From NCBI GenBank assembly GCA_031274955.1, contig JAISPQ010000031.1:1-32343 (forward strand): DNA of 32,343 nt, in the 5' to 3' direction. Made by a program: the position numbers and the translations under genes. The notes beneath the pieces were generated by a model. That model saw nothing but the letters and a program-made list of their open reading frames with translations, ran no database searches and had not been told where the DNA came from. This document shows positions 1 through 7,355 of the stretch, piece by piece (the stretch's first letter is position 1; every line of letters starts with the position of its first letter). The DNA is from Rhodanobacter sp. (GTDB lineage Bacteria > Pseudomonadota > Gammaproteobacteria > Xanthomonadales > Rhodanobacteraceae).

Positions 1-921
1 GTGCGTCTGGCTTCCACCGCGGTCGCCACGCATATGCTCGGCGGCGGCAAGGAAGAAATCATCAACGCGGTCAGCCATAGCTGGATCGACAATGGCGCAC
101 TGCGCACCTATCGCCACGCGCCGAACACCGGCCCGCGCAAGAGCTGGGCGGCCGGCGATGCGTGCCGCCGCGCGGTCACCCATGCGCTGAATGCCGTGAA
201 GGGCTGCGTGGGATATCCATCGGCGCTGACGGCGAAAACCTGGGGCTTCTACGACGTGGCGTTCAAGGGCAAGCCGTTCGAGTTCGAGCGTCCGTTCGGC
301 AGTTATGTGATGGAGAACGTGTTATTCAAGATCAGCTATCCGGCCGAGTTCCATGCGCAGACCGCGGTCGAGTGCGCGATGAAGCTGCATGCGGAAGTGG
401 CCGGCAAACTGGAGCAGGTCGAGAAAATCGTCATCGAAACCCAGGAAGCCGGTGCGCGCATCATCGACAAGACCGGCCCGCTCGCGAACTATGCCGATCG
501 CGACCACTGCATTCAGTACATGGTGGCCGTGCCGCTGATCTTCGGTCGCCTGACCGCCGATGACTATAACGACGAGGTGGCCGCCGACCCGCGCATCGAC
601 GCACTGCGGGCGAAGATGGATGTGGTCGAGAATCCGCAGTTCACCAAGGACTATTTCGATCCGGACAAACGCTACATCGGCAACTCGGTCCAGGTGTTCT
701 TCAAGGACGGCACCCATACGCAGAAGGTGTCCATCGACTTCCCGATCGGGCACCGCAAGCGGCGCGCCGAAGGCCTTCCGGTACTACTGCGCAAATTCGA
801 GGCGGCGCTGGCCGGCCATCTGCCGGCGCACCGCGTGAAGCGCCTCGTTGAGATCGCCGGCGACGTACAGGCGCTGGACCGGATGCCGGTCCACCGCTTC
901 ATGGACGGGTTCACACTTTGA
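1..921 (+). CDS. prpD: 2-methylcitrate dehydratase PrpD, 3' part (5' end outside window)
   Basis: Codes for the C-terminal 306 residues of a MmgE/PrpD-family protein. PrpD dehydrates 2-methylcitrate to 2-methyl-cis-aconitate in the cytosolic methylcitrate cycle, which oxidises propionyl-CoA. The stretch RRWAAGD-like (here RKSWAAGDA, about residues 46-54), the GFYDVAFKG block and the FKISYPAEFHAQTAVE block are typical of the family. Full-length PrpD is about 480 residues, so roughly 170 are missing. The first codon GTG is probably an internal valine, not a start, because the reading frame is open from base 1 and the family extends well upstream. The gene ends at TGA 919-921. The rest of a prp operon would have to lie to the left and cannot be seen. 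Identification is from family resemblance; the exact substrate (methylcitrate rather than another MmgE substrate) is inferred. Confidence 0.9.
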   Translation: MRLASTAVATHMLGGGKEEIINAVSHSWIDNGALRTYRHAPNTGPRKSWAAGDACRRAVTHALNAVKGCVGYPSALTAKTWGFYDVAFKGKPFEFERPFGSYVMENVLFKISYPAEFHAQTAVECAMKLHAEVAGKLEQVEKIVIETQEAGARIIDKTGPLANYADRDHCIQYMVAVPLIFGRLTADDYNDEVAADPRIDALRAKMDVVENPQFTKDYFDPDKRYIGNSVQVFFKDGTHTQKVSIDFPIGHRKRRAEGLPVLLRKFEAALAGHLPAHRVKRLVEIAGDVQALDRMPVHRFMDGFTL

Positions 922-1235
922 TGCAGAACCGCTCCATGTGCCATGTAGATCAATGCCTTACCGCGTTGATCCGCAGACGATCCGCCGCGGAATGTGTCGG
1001 TCGGTCGGTTTTCGACTGCCTGATGAATGATGACTTGATCCTTAACGACAATTTCACGAGTGGTCGCCACACGGGAATCATGCGGTACACTGCGCCCCGC
1101 AGCCTTAGTCCTGTGGTAGAGTGTTAAAAGCACGTTTCCTCTATCGTCGATATCTGGCGTGGATCGAAAGTGTGTGTGCGTTCCGCGTACGGCTGGGCGG
1201 GCGCGTGAATCAATAACGTAAGAAGAGGAGACTCC
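922..1235. other. Intergenic region between prpD and the ompA-like gene
   Basis: A 314-base gap that is less GC-rich than its surroundings around 1025-1060. It must hold the end of the prpD transcript and the promoter of the ompA-like gene, but I see no convincing terminator hairpin and no -35/-10 pair with proper spacing. TACACT at 1086-1091 resembles a -10 box but has no -35 partner. The ribosome binding site AGAGGAG (1224-1230) lies 5 bases before the ompA ATG. A 69-codon open frame at 918-1127 lacks any support. Confidence 0.5.
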
Positions 1236-2321
1236 ATGAAACGTAATGCCCTAAGTGCGCTCATCGCCCTGGCGCTCGTCGGCGGTAGCGCCGTTGTAAA
1301 CGCGCAAACCTGGTATGTCGCCCCGCGTGTGGGCGGCGACTTCCCTGACAGTAACCGCACGACGGATGCTTCCGTATGGGGTGGCGTCGGTGTTGGTGTG
1401 TGGGTAAACCCCAGCTTTGCAGTCGATTTTGAATACACGATCAACAACGCGTCCTTCAAGGATAGTTCCTGGCGTGCGGGTCACGAGTGGGAAAGCGTCG
1501 GTCTAGGTGTGTCGGGCCGTTGGTTCTTCGGTGGTGAAGGCTCGGCGTTACGCCCGTACATCATGGGCGGCATCGGTGGCCTGCGTCACCAGGCCTATTC
1601 GGGCGTCCTGCTGCAGACGGTGGGTCGCAACGGTAACGGCTGGTCGCCAATGGCCACCGTTGGCGCCGGTGTCCAGTACAACATGAGCGAACGTGTTGCC
1701 CTGCGTGGCGAGCTTGCAGCCCGCTACGATCACGACAACAACACGCGCGGCAACCTCTCCGATGCGCTTGGCTACATCCCTCCTGTCGCGCATAAGAGCG
1801 GTTACACCGACGGCATCGTGAGTGTGGCGCTGGTCTACAACTTCGGCGGTCATGAGCCGCCACCGCCGCCACCGCCACCGCCACCGCCACCGCCACCACC
1901 GCCGCCACCGCCGCCGCCTGAGCCGGCACCGACGCCGCCGATAACCATCGACCTGCGTGGTGTGAACTTCAAGTTCGATCGTCCCAAGCCGCATGAGAAG
2001 ATGATCGAGCCGACTCTGCAAGTTCCGGCAGCCGAGTCGATCGCGACTCTCGATCAGGCGGTCGATGTGCTCAAGCGCACGCCGGATGTGCGTGTCGAGT
2101 TGGATGGTCACACCGATGGCGTGGGTAGCGATGCGTATAACCAGAAGCTCTCCGAGCGTCGTGCGCAGATCGTGTATGACTACCTGACTGCGCATGGTGT
2201 CAATCCAAGCCAGATCACCGGTGTGAGGGGCTTCGGCAAGACGCAGCCGATCGATACGAATGCAACCAAGGAAGGCCGTGCGCGCAATCGCCGCACCGAG
2301 ATGAAAGTCGAGAACCAGTAA
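1236..2321 (+). CDS. OmpA-family outer membrane protein with polyproline linker
   Basis: A 361-residue porin-like protein that should anchor the outer membrane to peptidoglycan. Residues 1-23 form a signal peptide ending in VNA, with cleavage before Gln24. Residues about 24-205 are an OmpA-type beta-barrel domain rich in alternating aromatic and Gly residues. Residues 208-228 are 21 consecutive prolines, followed by EPAPTPP. Residues about 240-361 are an OmpA C-terminal peptidoglycan-binding domain, seen in DGHTDGVGS...LSERRA and in the GFGKTQP and RARNRRTE blocks. A strong AGAGGAG site fixes the ATG. The gene is monocistronic, since an intrinsic terminator follows 25 bases after the stop. 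The linker is unusually long and uniform for this family, whose linkers normally mix Ala, Pro and Glu. Related names are OmpA and OprF; the exact orthologue cannot be told. Confidence 0.93.
   Translation: MKRNALSALIALALVGGSAVVNAQTWYVAPRVGGDFPDSNRTTDASVWGGVGVGVWVNPSFAVDFEYTINNASFKDSSWRAGHEWESVGLGVSGRWFFGGEGSALRPYIMGGIGGLRHQAYSGVLLQTVGRNGNGWSPMATVGAGVQYNMSERVALRGELAARYDHDNNTRGNLSDALGYIPPVAHKSGYTDGIVSVALVYNFGGHEPPPPPPPPPPPPPPPPPPPPPEPAPTPPITIDLRGVNFKFDRPKPHEKMIEPTLQVPAAESIATLDQAVDVLKRTPDVRVELDGHTDGVGSDAYNQKLSERRAQIVYDYLTAHGVNPSQITGVRGFGKTQPIDTNATKEGRARNRRTEMKVENQ
1857..1919 (+). repeat. CCGCCA-rich tandem repeat coding 21 prolines
   Basis: Twenty-one proline codons in a row, mainly alternating CCG and CCA (a 6-base unit, cleanest at 1869-1895). 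Because the unit is a multiple of 3, gain or loss of units would lengthen or shorten the linker without a frameshift. It forms the hinge between barrel and peptidoglycan-binding domain. Confidence 0.95.
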
Positions 2322-2345
2322 GATCGGTTCGCATGAGTAAAACGG

Positions 2346-2375
2346 AAAAGCCCGGCGCAAGCCGGGCTTTTTTTA
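2346..2375 (+). terminator. Rho-independent terminator of the ompA-like gene
   Basis: Stem AGCCCGGC / GCCGGGCT with a GCAA tetraloop, preceded by an A-run and followed by seven or more T. It is a textbook intrinsic terminator 25 bases after the ompA stop codon. It separates that gene from tsaB. Confidence 0.95.
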
Positions 2376-2421
2376 TGTACGCCTTTTTTACTTTCAACGC
2401 AGACGAAGATATCCCGCCCGA

Positions 2422-2433
2422 TACACTGCAAAC
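2422..2433 (+). promoter_or_regulatory. Possible -10 box directly in front of tsaB (leaderless start)
   Basis: TACACT at 2422-2427 matches the -10 consensus at 4 of 6 positions and ends 6 bases before the ATG of tsaB. No Shine-Dalgarno sequence is visible in that gap (GCAAAC). If used, transcription would begin at or very near the start codon. No matching -35 box is seen. Confidence 0.35.
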
Positions 2434-3120
2434 ATGAACCTGCTCGCGATCGAAACCGCTACCGAAAGCTGCTCGGCCGCCTTGCTCAGCGATGATCGCG
2501 CGTTCACCCACAGCGAACTCGCGCCGCGCCGGCATGCGGAACTGCTGCTGCCGATGTGTCAGAGCCTGTTGGCCCAGGCCGGATTGCGACAGCGCGAACT
2601 GGATGCCATCGCCGTGGGCTGCGGACCTGGCGCATTCACCGGCGTGCGTCTGGCCATCGCCGCGGCGCAGGGGATCGCATTCGCGCTCGATATTCCGGTC
2701 GTCCCGGTATCTTCGCTGGCCGCACTGGCGATGCAGGCGCCGGAAAACGGTGCGGCGATTCTCGCCGTGATCGATGCGCGTATGGGGGAGGTCTATGCGG
2801 GCGCGTTTCGGTGTACGGGCGATGGGATCGAGCCGCTCGGCACGGAATGGGTCGGTCCACCGGATCGGTTGGTATTACCATCGGCGGATGGGTGGAACAT
2901 CATCGGTAGCGGATGGGCGGCGTATCGGGGCGCGCTTGCGGAACGCCTTCCGGCGGCGCCCATCTGGGCGGACGGCGCGCGCTATCCGCAGGCTATCGAG
3001 GTTGCGCGTATCGCACTTCCTCTGGCGCGTGCGCAGCGCGGCGTGGCTCCCGAAGCGGCCTTACCGGTCTATCTGCGCGACAAGGTTGCGCTGACGCTGG
3101 ATGAGCAGCGGCGCCGTTGA
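2434..3120 (+). CDS. tsaB: tRNA threonylcarbamoyladenosine biosynthesis protein TsaB
   Basis: A 228-residue protein of the TsaB/YeaZ family. TsaB is the scaffold partner of TsaD and TsaE in the cytosolic complex that transfers threonylcarbamoyl to A37 of tRNAs reading ANN codons. The opening MNLLAIETATESCSAAL is the conserved first strand of the actin/Hsp70-like ATPase fold. GCGPGAFTGVRLA (about residues 61-73) is the family signature, followed by the IPVVPVSSLAALA strand. The length is usual for the family. The start ATG has no Shine-Dalgarno sequence but a -10-like box close by. The gene sits alone between the ompA terminator and a convergent gene whose stop is 26 bases away. Confidence 0.95.
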   Translation: MNLLAIETATESCSAALLSDDRAFTHSELAPRRHAELLLPMCQSLLAQAGLRQRELDAIAVGCGPGAFTGVRLAIAAAQGIAFALDIPVVPVSSLAALAMQAPENGAAILAVIDARMGEVYAGAFRCTGDGIEPLGTEWVGPPDRLVLPSADGWNIIGSGWAAYRGALAERLPAAPIWADGARYPQAIEVARIALPLARAQRGVAPEAALPVYLRDKVALTLDEQRRR

Positions 3121-3146
3121 GAAATGCGGCGTGATTGCGATCTGTA

Positions 3147-4178
3147 TCACACGCGGCGCGTGGAGCCTGTTTCGGATATGCCAGAGCGATGCGCGCGCCA
3201 AGCCTCGCGCACGATCTCGGCGATCGCCGCGGTTTCCGTCAGCGGCGTGCAGGCCGGTCGTGCGATGCGATCGTCCAGTCCACGCAGATGTCCGCTGGCG
3301 GAAAGTTCCGCATGGAACGCGCCGAGCTTGCCGCCGATCGGCCGTGGCGCGAACGTGTACACAGGTTTGCCGGTGGCGCAGGCTTCCGAAAGCATATTGA
3401 CCGAGTCGGGCGTGACGACGATACGGTCGGCCCAGGCGAGAAAACCCGCATAGGGATTTTCGCCGTCGCGTGTGCCGCTCCAGAAATTTCCCGCGAACGC
3501 CGCGAACGCTTCGCGCAGGCGCAAGGCCGTCGCCGGTGGCGTACGCCGCGATACGCTGACAAGAAAGCTGCCGCCTTCGGCAGCATGGTGCACGGCGAGG
3601 CGTTCCAGTAGCGCGTCGAAATAGGCATCGTCCAGGCGTTGCGCGCGGTTGGAACCACCGATCAAAACCGCTGTGCGCGGCGCCGGCAGCGCGGCCAGCC
3701 CGGCAAAGCGCGCATGGCCCGCGGCGAGCCAGGCGGGATCCACGGGATTGAGCGCGCCGATGCTGTGAATGAGGTTCGTGCCCGCGATGCCGTCGTGACG
3801 CGGCGCGATCACCCGATCGAAGTGCATGCTGTCGATACGCGGATCGAGGATTTGCACGGTGAACGTGCGGCCCATGCTCCACTGCCGCAATCCGCGTGTG
3901 CAGAGCGCGGCGCGGCGTCCGCAGCCGATGGCGAGGTCGGGCCAGGGCGGCCGTAGGACCGCATCCTCTTCATCGCGGATCGCCCACTGCGCGCCGAGCG
4001 TCAGATGCGGCGCGAGCCTATTCCACGGTTCGCGCAGGCGCACGCGCAGGATGCGCGCGGGTACGCCCAGCGCGCGCGCCAGCGCCGATGCCTGGCGTTC
4101 GTTGCCGGCGGCACCGTCGCTGATGGCCCAGACGATGGGCGTGGTCGGCGGCATTGAGGCCAAGGGTATTTGGGGCAT
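3147..4178 (-). CDS. ELM1/GtrOC1-family protein (DUF1022)
   Basis: A 343-residue protein matching the family named after plant mitochondrial fission protein ELM1. Bacterial members have a glycosyltransferase-B-like fold and unknown function. Visible family blocks are IVWAISDGAAGNERQASALA near the N-terminus, GCGRRAALCTR, a VQILDPRI segment, LIGGSNRAQRLD in the middle, and ADRIVVTPDSVNMLSEACATGKPVY near residues 250-275, which looks like the nucleotide-sugar binding half of a GT-B protein. Two starts are possible, ATG 4178 and ATG 4154; neither has a good ribosome site. The gene lies divergent from the cytochrome b561 operon. A role in surface glycan synthesis is only a guess from the fold and from the glycosyltransferase genes about 3 kb away. 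Confidence 0.85.
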   Translation of the reverse strand: MPQIPLASMPPTTPIVWAISDGAAGNERQASALARALGVPARILRVRLREPWNRLAPHLTLGAQWAIRDEEDAVLRPPWPDLAIGCGRRAALCTRGLRQWSMGRTFTVQILDPRIDSMHFDRVIAPRHDGIAGTNLIHSIGALNPVDPAWLAAGHARFAGLAALPAPRTAVLIGGSNRAQRLDDAYFDALLERLAVHHAAEGGSFLVSVSRRTPPATALRLREAFAAFAGNFWSGTRDGENPYAGFLAWADRIVVTPDSVNMLSEACATGKPVYTFAPRPIGGKLGAFHAELSASGHLRGLDDRIARPACTPLTETAAIAEIVREAWRAHRSGISETGSTRRV

Positions 4179-4293
4179 CCGCGCAGCCTGTTGCTCCGGC
4201 TTGGATCGGGCAGCATACCGAACCAGCGCATGGGTGTGCGTATGTCGTCCCAGTTAGTTGGAGCGAAACTTCTTGTGAATCCGAAAGTCACAT

Positions 4294-4322
4294 ATTCTGA
4301 TCGTGAGAATTGCGAGAATAGC
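4294..4322 (+). promoter_or_regulatory. Cluster of AGAAT/ATTCT repeats upstream of the cytochrome b561 operon
   Basis: ATTCT (4294-4298) and AGAAT (4306-4310) form an inverted repeat with a 7-base spacer. GAGAAT then recurs nine bases later. TATTCT (4293-4298) could be a -10 box with the poor -35 TTCTTG (4270-4275) 17 bases away. Such repeats could be a regulator site in this divergent 175-base region, but no known consensus is clearly matched. Confidence 0.3.
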
Positions 4323-4353
4323 GATCCATGGATCTCAAAGAGGAACCAGCAAC

Positions 4354-4911
4354 ATGTCTTTGAAAAGCGATGCGCAGCACTGGGGTAGCGTGGCCAAGTT
4401 TTTCCATTGGATCAGCGTGCTGCTCATCATCGGCGTGGGCACGGTCGGCCTCATCATGGCCAACCTGCCGAAGAAGCCGAGCCTGTTCCCGGTATACAAC
4501 ATGCACAAATCCTTCGGCCTGACCATGCTGGCGCTGGCCGTATTGCGGCTGGCGTGGCGCGCGTTCGATCCGCATCCGCGCGAACCGGCCGGCATGCCGC
4601 GCTGGCAGGTGCTGGGCGCACGTGCGGGGCATGCGTTGTTGTACGTGTTGATGTTCGCCATGCCGCTGTCGGGTTGGTTGTTCGATTCGGCGGCTGCGCT
4701 GCGCCCGTTGTACTGGTTCAATCTGATTCCGATACCGAGCCTGACCGGCGGCCCCGATACCGATCTCAAAGCGCGCGCGCATATCGTGCACGAAGCCTTG
4801 TTCTTTCTGCTGGTCGCCGTCGCGGCCGGTCATGCCGCGATGGCGGTTGTGCATCAGTACATTCAGCGCGACGGCATACTCGCGCGCATGCTGCCGAACT
4901 GGCGGCGTTGA
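4354..4911 (+). CDS. Cytochrome b561 (CybB/YceJ-type)
   Basis: A 185-residue integral membrane dihaem cytochrome b of the prokaryotic cytochrome b561 family. Members take electrons from quinol in the inner membrane. Four hydrophobic segments can be seen, starting after HWGSVAKFFHWISV. Histidines suited to bind two haems occur in KFFHW, in NMHKSFG, in GHALLYVLMFAMPLSGW and in the last segment (GHAAMAVVHQ). The ATG at 4354 is chosen over an ATG 17 codons upstream because AAAGAGGA (4337-4344) lies 9 bases before it and the protein then begins like its relatives. It precedes two yceI genes, matching the yceJ-yceI operon of E. coli, so it may reduce or act with a lipid-binding YceI partner. That link is inferred from gene order. 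Confidence 0.92.
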   Translation: MSLKSDAQHWGSVAKFFHWISVLLIIGVGTVGLIMANLPKKPSLFPVYNMHKSFGLTMLALAVLRLAWRAFDPHPREPAGMPRWQVLGARAGHALLYVLMFAMPLSGWLFDSAAALRPLYWFNLIPIPSLTGGPDTDLKARAHIVHEALFFLLVAVAAGHAAMAVVHQYIQRDGILARMLPNWRR

Positions 4912-4967
4912 TAGGCGCCACCACCGGTATGCCCCTTCCGATTTCGTTCTTGCAAAGGAGACTCCCT

Positions 4968-5537
4968 ATGTCACATTCCCGATTTTTCCTGTCGATGCTC
5001 GCGCTGTCGGCGGCCGTGTACGGCACCCTTCCTGCCGCGGCGCTGGCACGCGATTGGAACAGCGATGCCGCACAGAGCACGTTGAGCTTCAAGGGCAGTT
5101 ATCAGGGCGAGGCCTTCAACGGCAAGTTCAAGAAATTCGACGCGGCGATCAGCTACGACGAGGCGGATTTGTCCAAGTCGAAGTTCGATGTGAAGGTCGA
5201 TGTCGCCAGTGTCGATACGCAAAGCTCCGAGCGTGACGATACCCTCAAGGGTGACGAATTCTTCAACCCGAAAAAATTCCCGCAGGCGCACTTCGTCACC
5301 GAGTCTTTCACCAAGGGCGCCGATGGCGGTATCCAGGCCAAGGGCACGCTGACGATCCGCGATCAGAGCAAGCCGGTGACGCTGAAAGTGAAATTCACTG
5401 CGAATGGCGACAAGGCCACACTCGATGTCGATACCACGCTCAAGCGGCTCGATTTCGCGCTGGGCGCCGGCAAGGATTGGGCCGACATCGGCGCCGATGT
5501 GCAGGTGCATGCGCATCTGGCACTGAGCGGGAAGTGA
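4968..5537 (+). CDS. yceI: YceI-family periplasmic protein, first copy
   Basis: A 189-residue exported protein of the YceI family, lipocalin-like beta-barrels that bind polyisoprenoid or quinone-like lipids. Residues 1 to about 27 are a signal peptide ending in AALA before RDWNSD. The body shows YceI blocks: AAQSTLSFKG at the start of the barrel, DVASVDTQSSERDDTLKGDEFFNPKKFPQAHF in the middle and the closing TLKRLDFALGAGKDWADIGADV. The start is fixed by AAAGGAG (4954-4960), 7 bases before ATG. It lies 56 bases after the cytochrome b561 gene and 119 bases before a second yceI. Unlike the second copy, it contains GAGKDWADIG near the end, a block known from the subgroup paired with cytochrome b561. 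The ligand is unknown. Confidence 0.93.
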   Translation: MSHSRFFLSMLALSAAVYGTLPAAALARDWNSDAAQSTLSFKGSYQGEAFNGKFKKFDAAISYDEADLSKSKFDVKVDVASVDTQSSERDDTLKGDEFFNPKKFPQAHFVTESFTKGADGGIQAKGTLTIRDQSKPVTLKVKFTANGDKATLDVDTTLKRLDFALGAGKDWADIGADVQVHAHLALSGK

Positions 5538-5574
5538 GTCGTTTCCGTGTCGGCCTTTGAATATCTTGAATTTC

Positions 5575-5624
5575 GCCACCATGTGGTGGCCCCCATCGAT
5601 GCGATCCGCAGGCTGTACGCATCG
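5575..5624 (+). other. Two hairpins between the yceI genes
   Basis: GCCACC/GGTGGC with an ATGT loop (5575-5590) is followed by CGATGCG/CGCATCG arms at 5597-5603 and 5618-5624. Neither has a T-run, so they are not standard terminators. They could adjust the expression or mRNA stability of the downstream copy relative to the upstream one. Confidence 0.4.
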
Positions 5625-5656
5625 TGTTATCCATGTCACACATCAGGAGTGCTTCC

Positions 5657-6250
5657 ATGATCCGTCGCATCGCTCTGGCCGCCGCGCTCGTTACCACGCC
5701 GGCTTTCGCAGGTACGTACACACTCGAGCCAACCCACACCGAGATAACCATCGGTTGGAACCATTTCGGCTTCTCCAACCCGTCCGCGCAGTTCAGCAAG
5801 GTCGAAGGCACGCTTGAATTCGATCAGGCCAATCCGACCAAGGCTTCGGTCAACGTGACGATTCCGATCTCCAGCGTGGACAGCCATGTCGCCAAGCTCG
5901 ACAAACATCTGCAGTCGCCGGATTTCCTCGATGCGGCCAAGTACCCGAACGCGACATTCAAGAGCACCAAGGTCGAGGCCGAGGGCGCGAACAAGCTGAA
6001 GGTCACCGGCGATCTGAGTCTGCACGGCGTGACCAAGCCGGTTGTGCTCGATGTGACGATCAACAAGGTCGGTGAGCATCCAATGCGCAAAGCCGCGGCC
6101 GCCGGTTTCGATGCGACCACGACGATCAAGCGTTCGGACTTCGGCATCAGCAAATACGTGCCGATGGTGAGCGACGACCTCAGCGTGCACATCACCACCG
6201 AAGCGATCGACGCCAAGGCCTATGCCGAAAGCCTGAAAGCGGAGAAATAG
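5657..6250 (+). CDS. yceI: YceI-family periplasmic protein, second copy
   Basis: A 197-residue second member of the YceI family. Residues 1-18 are a signal peptide ending in AFA before GTYTLEPTHTEI. Core blocks are HFGFSNPSAQFSKVEGTLEFD, the ISSVDSHVAKLDKHLQSPDFLDAAKYPNATF strand-turn-strand segment, LSLHGVTKPVVLDV, and the closing IKRSDFGISKYVPMVSDDLSVHI. The ATG at 5657 has AGGAG at 5645-5649. It is clearly a paralogue of the preceding gene but quite diverged, so the duplication is old or the copies came separately. It probably shares the operon, though the 119-base spacer with hairpins allows separate control. It ends in a repeat-rich gap facing the Yip1 gene. Confidence 0.93.
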   Translation: MIRRIALAAALVTTPAFAGTYTLEPTHTEITIGWNHFGFSNPSAQFSKVEGTLEFDQANPTKASVNVTIPISSVDSHVAKLDKHLQSPDFLDAAKYPNATFKSTKVEAEGANKLKVTGDLSLHGVTKPVVLDVTINKVGEHPMRKAAAAGFDATTTIKRSDFGISKYVPMVSDDLSVHITTEAIDAKAYAESLKAEK

Positions 6251-6270
6251 CCTGCCAAAAACCGGCTCTT

Positions 6271-6317
6271 GGCGTGGAAGAAGCAGGGAGCAGGGAAAAG
6301 CGCTCTTGTCCCCCGCG
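6271..6317 (+). repeat. Dispersed repeat family, copy 1
   Basis: Contains GCGTGGAAGAAGCA, one GGGAGCA heptamer, the core GGGAAAAGCGCTCTT and a GTCCCCCGCG tail. Nearly the same core and flanks recur on the minus strand at 10545-10587. It lies just after the second yceI stop in a convergent gap. Confidence 0.75.
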
Positions 6318-6388
6318 AAAGCATCCCTGCCTTCGCAGTCCCGTCTTTGCGTGAAAGAGTAGGGGGAGTGAGGCTGTCCCCCCTCTCT

Positions 6389-6445
6389 CGCCCGCTTAGC
6401 GGGCGGGCACGGGCGCAGTGCACCCCACAGATGGGGTGTTGTTAC
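6389..6445. terminator. Two hairpins in the convergent yceI/Yip1 gap
   Basis: CGCCCGC/GCGGGCG with a TTA loop (6389-6405), then CACCCCA/TGGGGTG with a CAGA loop (6421-6438) followed by TTGTTACT. The second has a weakly T-rich tail on the plus strand and could end the yceI transcript. Neither is a strong intrinsic terminator. Confidence 0.4.
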
Positions 6446-6496
6446 TCATCGTGTTCGGACGTGGCATTTGGACGCTTGGGATTTGGACGCCGTTCA

Positions 6497-7075
6497 TCAG
6501 TGTGTGATGCCAGCAACCAGTAATGCAAGGATCCCACCCAGCACGGCCGCGCAGATGATGCTGACAGCGGTATAACCCCCGGCTTTTTCGGGTGGGCATT
6601 TCATCGTGGCTGGCAGGCCCAGATACAGCAGATAGATGCTGTAAATGCCGCCGGCCAGCGCGATCAGTACGCCGAGCCAGGGAACGAGCAGGCCGATGCT
6701 GGCGATCGCGCCCGCGGTCCCGGCGTAGGTGGCGGCCTTGAGCGCCTGAATCTGGTTTTTCTCACCGTCGAAGGTCGGCGCCAGCGCGTCGATGATCAGC
6801 GATATCACATAAAGCATCGCCAGGCTCAGCACATAGCAGACGATCATGCCGGCCAGGCCGGGGCCGATCGGAGTACGTGCGGTGAGGCCAAATGCACTGA
6901 AACCGATCAGGCTGCCCTTGATGAAAACCACAATGGCGGGGAGTGCGGCGATGATCGCGATGTAGTTCTTGTACAAATCGGGTACGGTCGTCGATTCGGC
7001 GGCGATGACCGGCCATTCGGTCTCCGGTGTGGTCAGGATGTTCTTGATGCGCTCGATGAGCTTGTTGATGTCCAT
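6497..7075 (-). CDS. Yip1-family integral membrane protein
   Basis: A 192-residue protein with a short cytosolic N-terminus (MDINKLIERIKNILTTPETEWPVI) and about five hydrophobic segments, resembling the Yip1 domain family. The N-terminal KNILTTPETEWPVI block is typical of bacterial Yip1 proteins, whose function is not established. The ATG at 7075 is chosen because GGAGG (7081-7085) lies 5 bases ahead, and because the longer open frame (to 7177) would run over the ribosome site of the divergent zinc-finger gene. No operon partner is seen; it converges on the yceI operon. Confidence 0.87.
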   Translation of the reverse strand: MDINKLIERIKNILTTPETEWPVIAAESTTVPDLYKNYIAIIAALPAIVVFIKGSLIGFSAFGLTARTPIGPGLAGMIVCYVLSLAMLYVISLIIDALAPTFDGEKNQIQALKAATYAGTAGAIASIGLLVPWLGVLIALAGGIYSIYLLYLGLPATMKCPPEKAGGYTAVSIICAAVLGGILALLVAGITH

Positions 7076-7133
7076 GGGGACCTCCGGTGGGTTTGCGGGT
7101 TGATAAGATAAACGACTTGCCGAGGAGTTTGTC

Positions 7134-7343
7134 ATGCCGCGCCCCAATCCATCTGCCGAGAACACCATTCCCGCCAATGCCCAGAGTCGTTATCGCGTCG
7201 GCCGTGCGGACCTTCCGCTATCGTGTCCGATGCCGGGCATGTCGTTGTGGAACTCGCATCCGAAGGTCTATCTGCCGATTGCCGAGCAGGACGGCCATGC
7301 GAAGTGCCCGTACTGTGGCGCGCAATACGAGCTGAGTGACTGA
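7134..7343 (+). CDS. Zinc-finger domain protein (zf-CHCC)
   Basis: A 69-residue protein with Cys31, His42, Cys58 and Cys61 in a C-x10-H-x15-C-x2-C arrangement (LSCPMP, SHPKVYLP, AKCPYCGAQY). This is the zf-CHCC family related to the complex I subunit NDUFS6, and it should bind one zinc. Its function in bacteria is unsettled. GAGGAG (7122-7127) precedes the ATG. It stands 12 bases before the first glycosyltransferase gene and may share its transcript. In other proteobacteria such proteins also occur near lipopolysaccharide genes, which is general knowledge and not shown here. Confidence 0.9.
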   Translation: MPRPNPSAENTIPANAQSRYRVGRADLPLSCPMPGMSLWNSHPKVYLPIAEQDGHAKCPYCGAQYELSD

Positions 7344-7355
7344 AGCGCGCGGATC

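Noticed and set aside
918..1127. Small open frame of 69 codons after prpD
   Set aside because: No ribosome site, no recognisable motif, and it starts within the prpD stop region.
7076..7177. N-terminal extension of the Yip1 protein to 7177
   Set aside because: ATG 7075 has a strong ribosome site, and the extension would overlap the start of the divergent zinc-finger gene.
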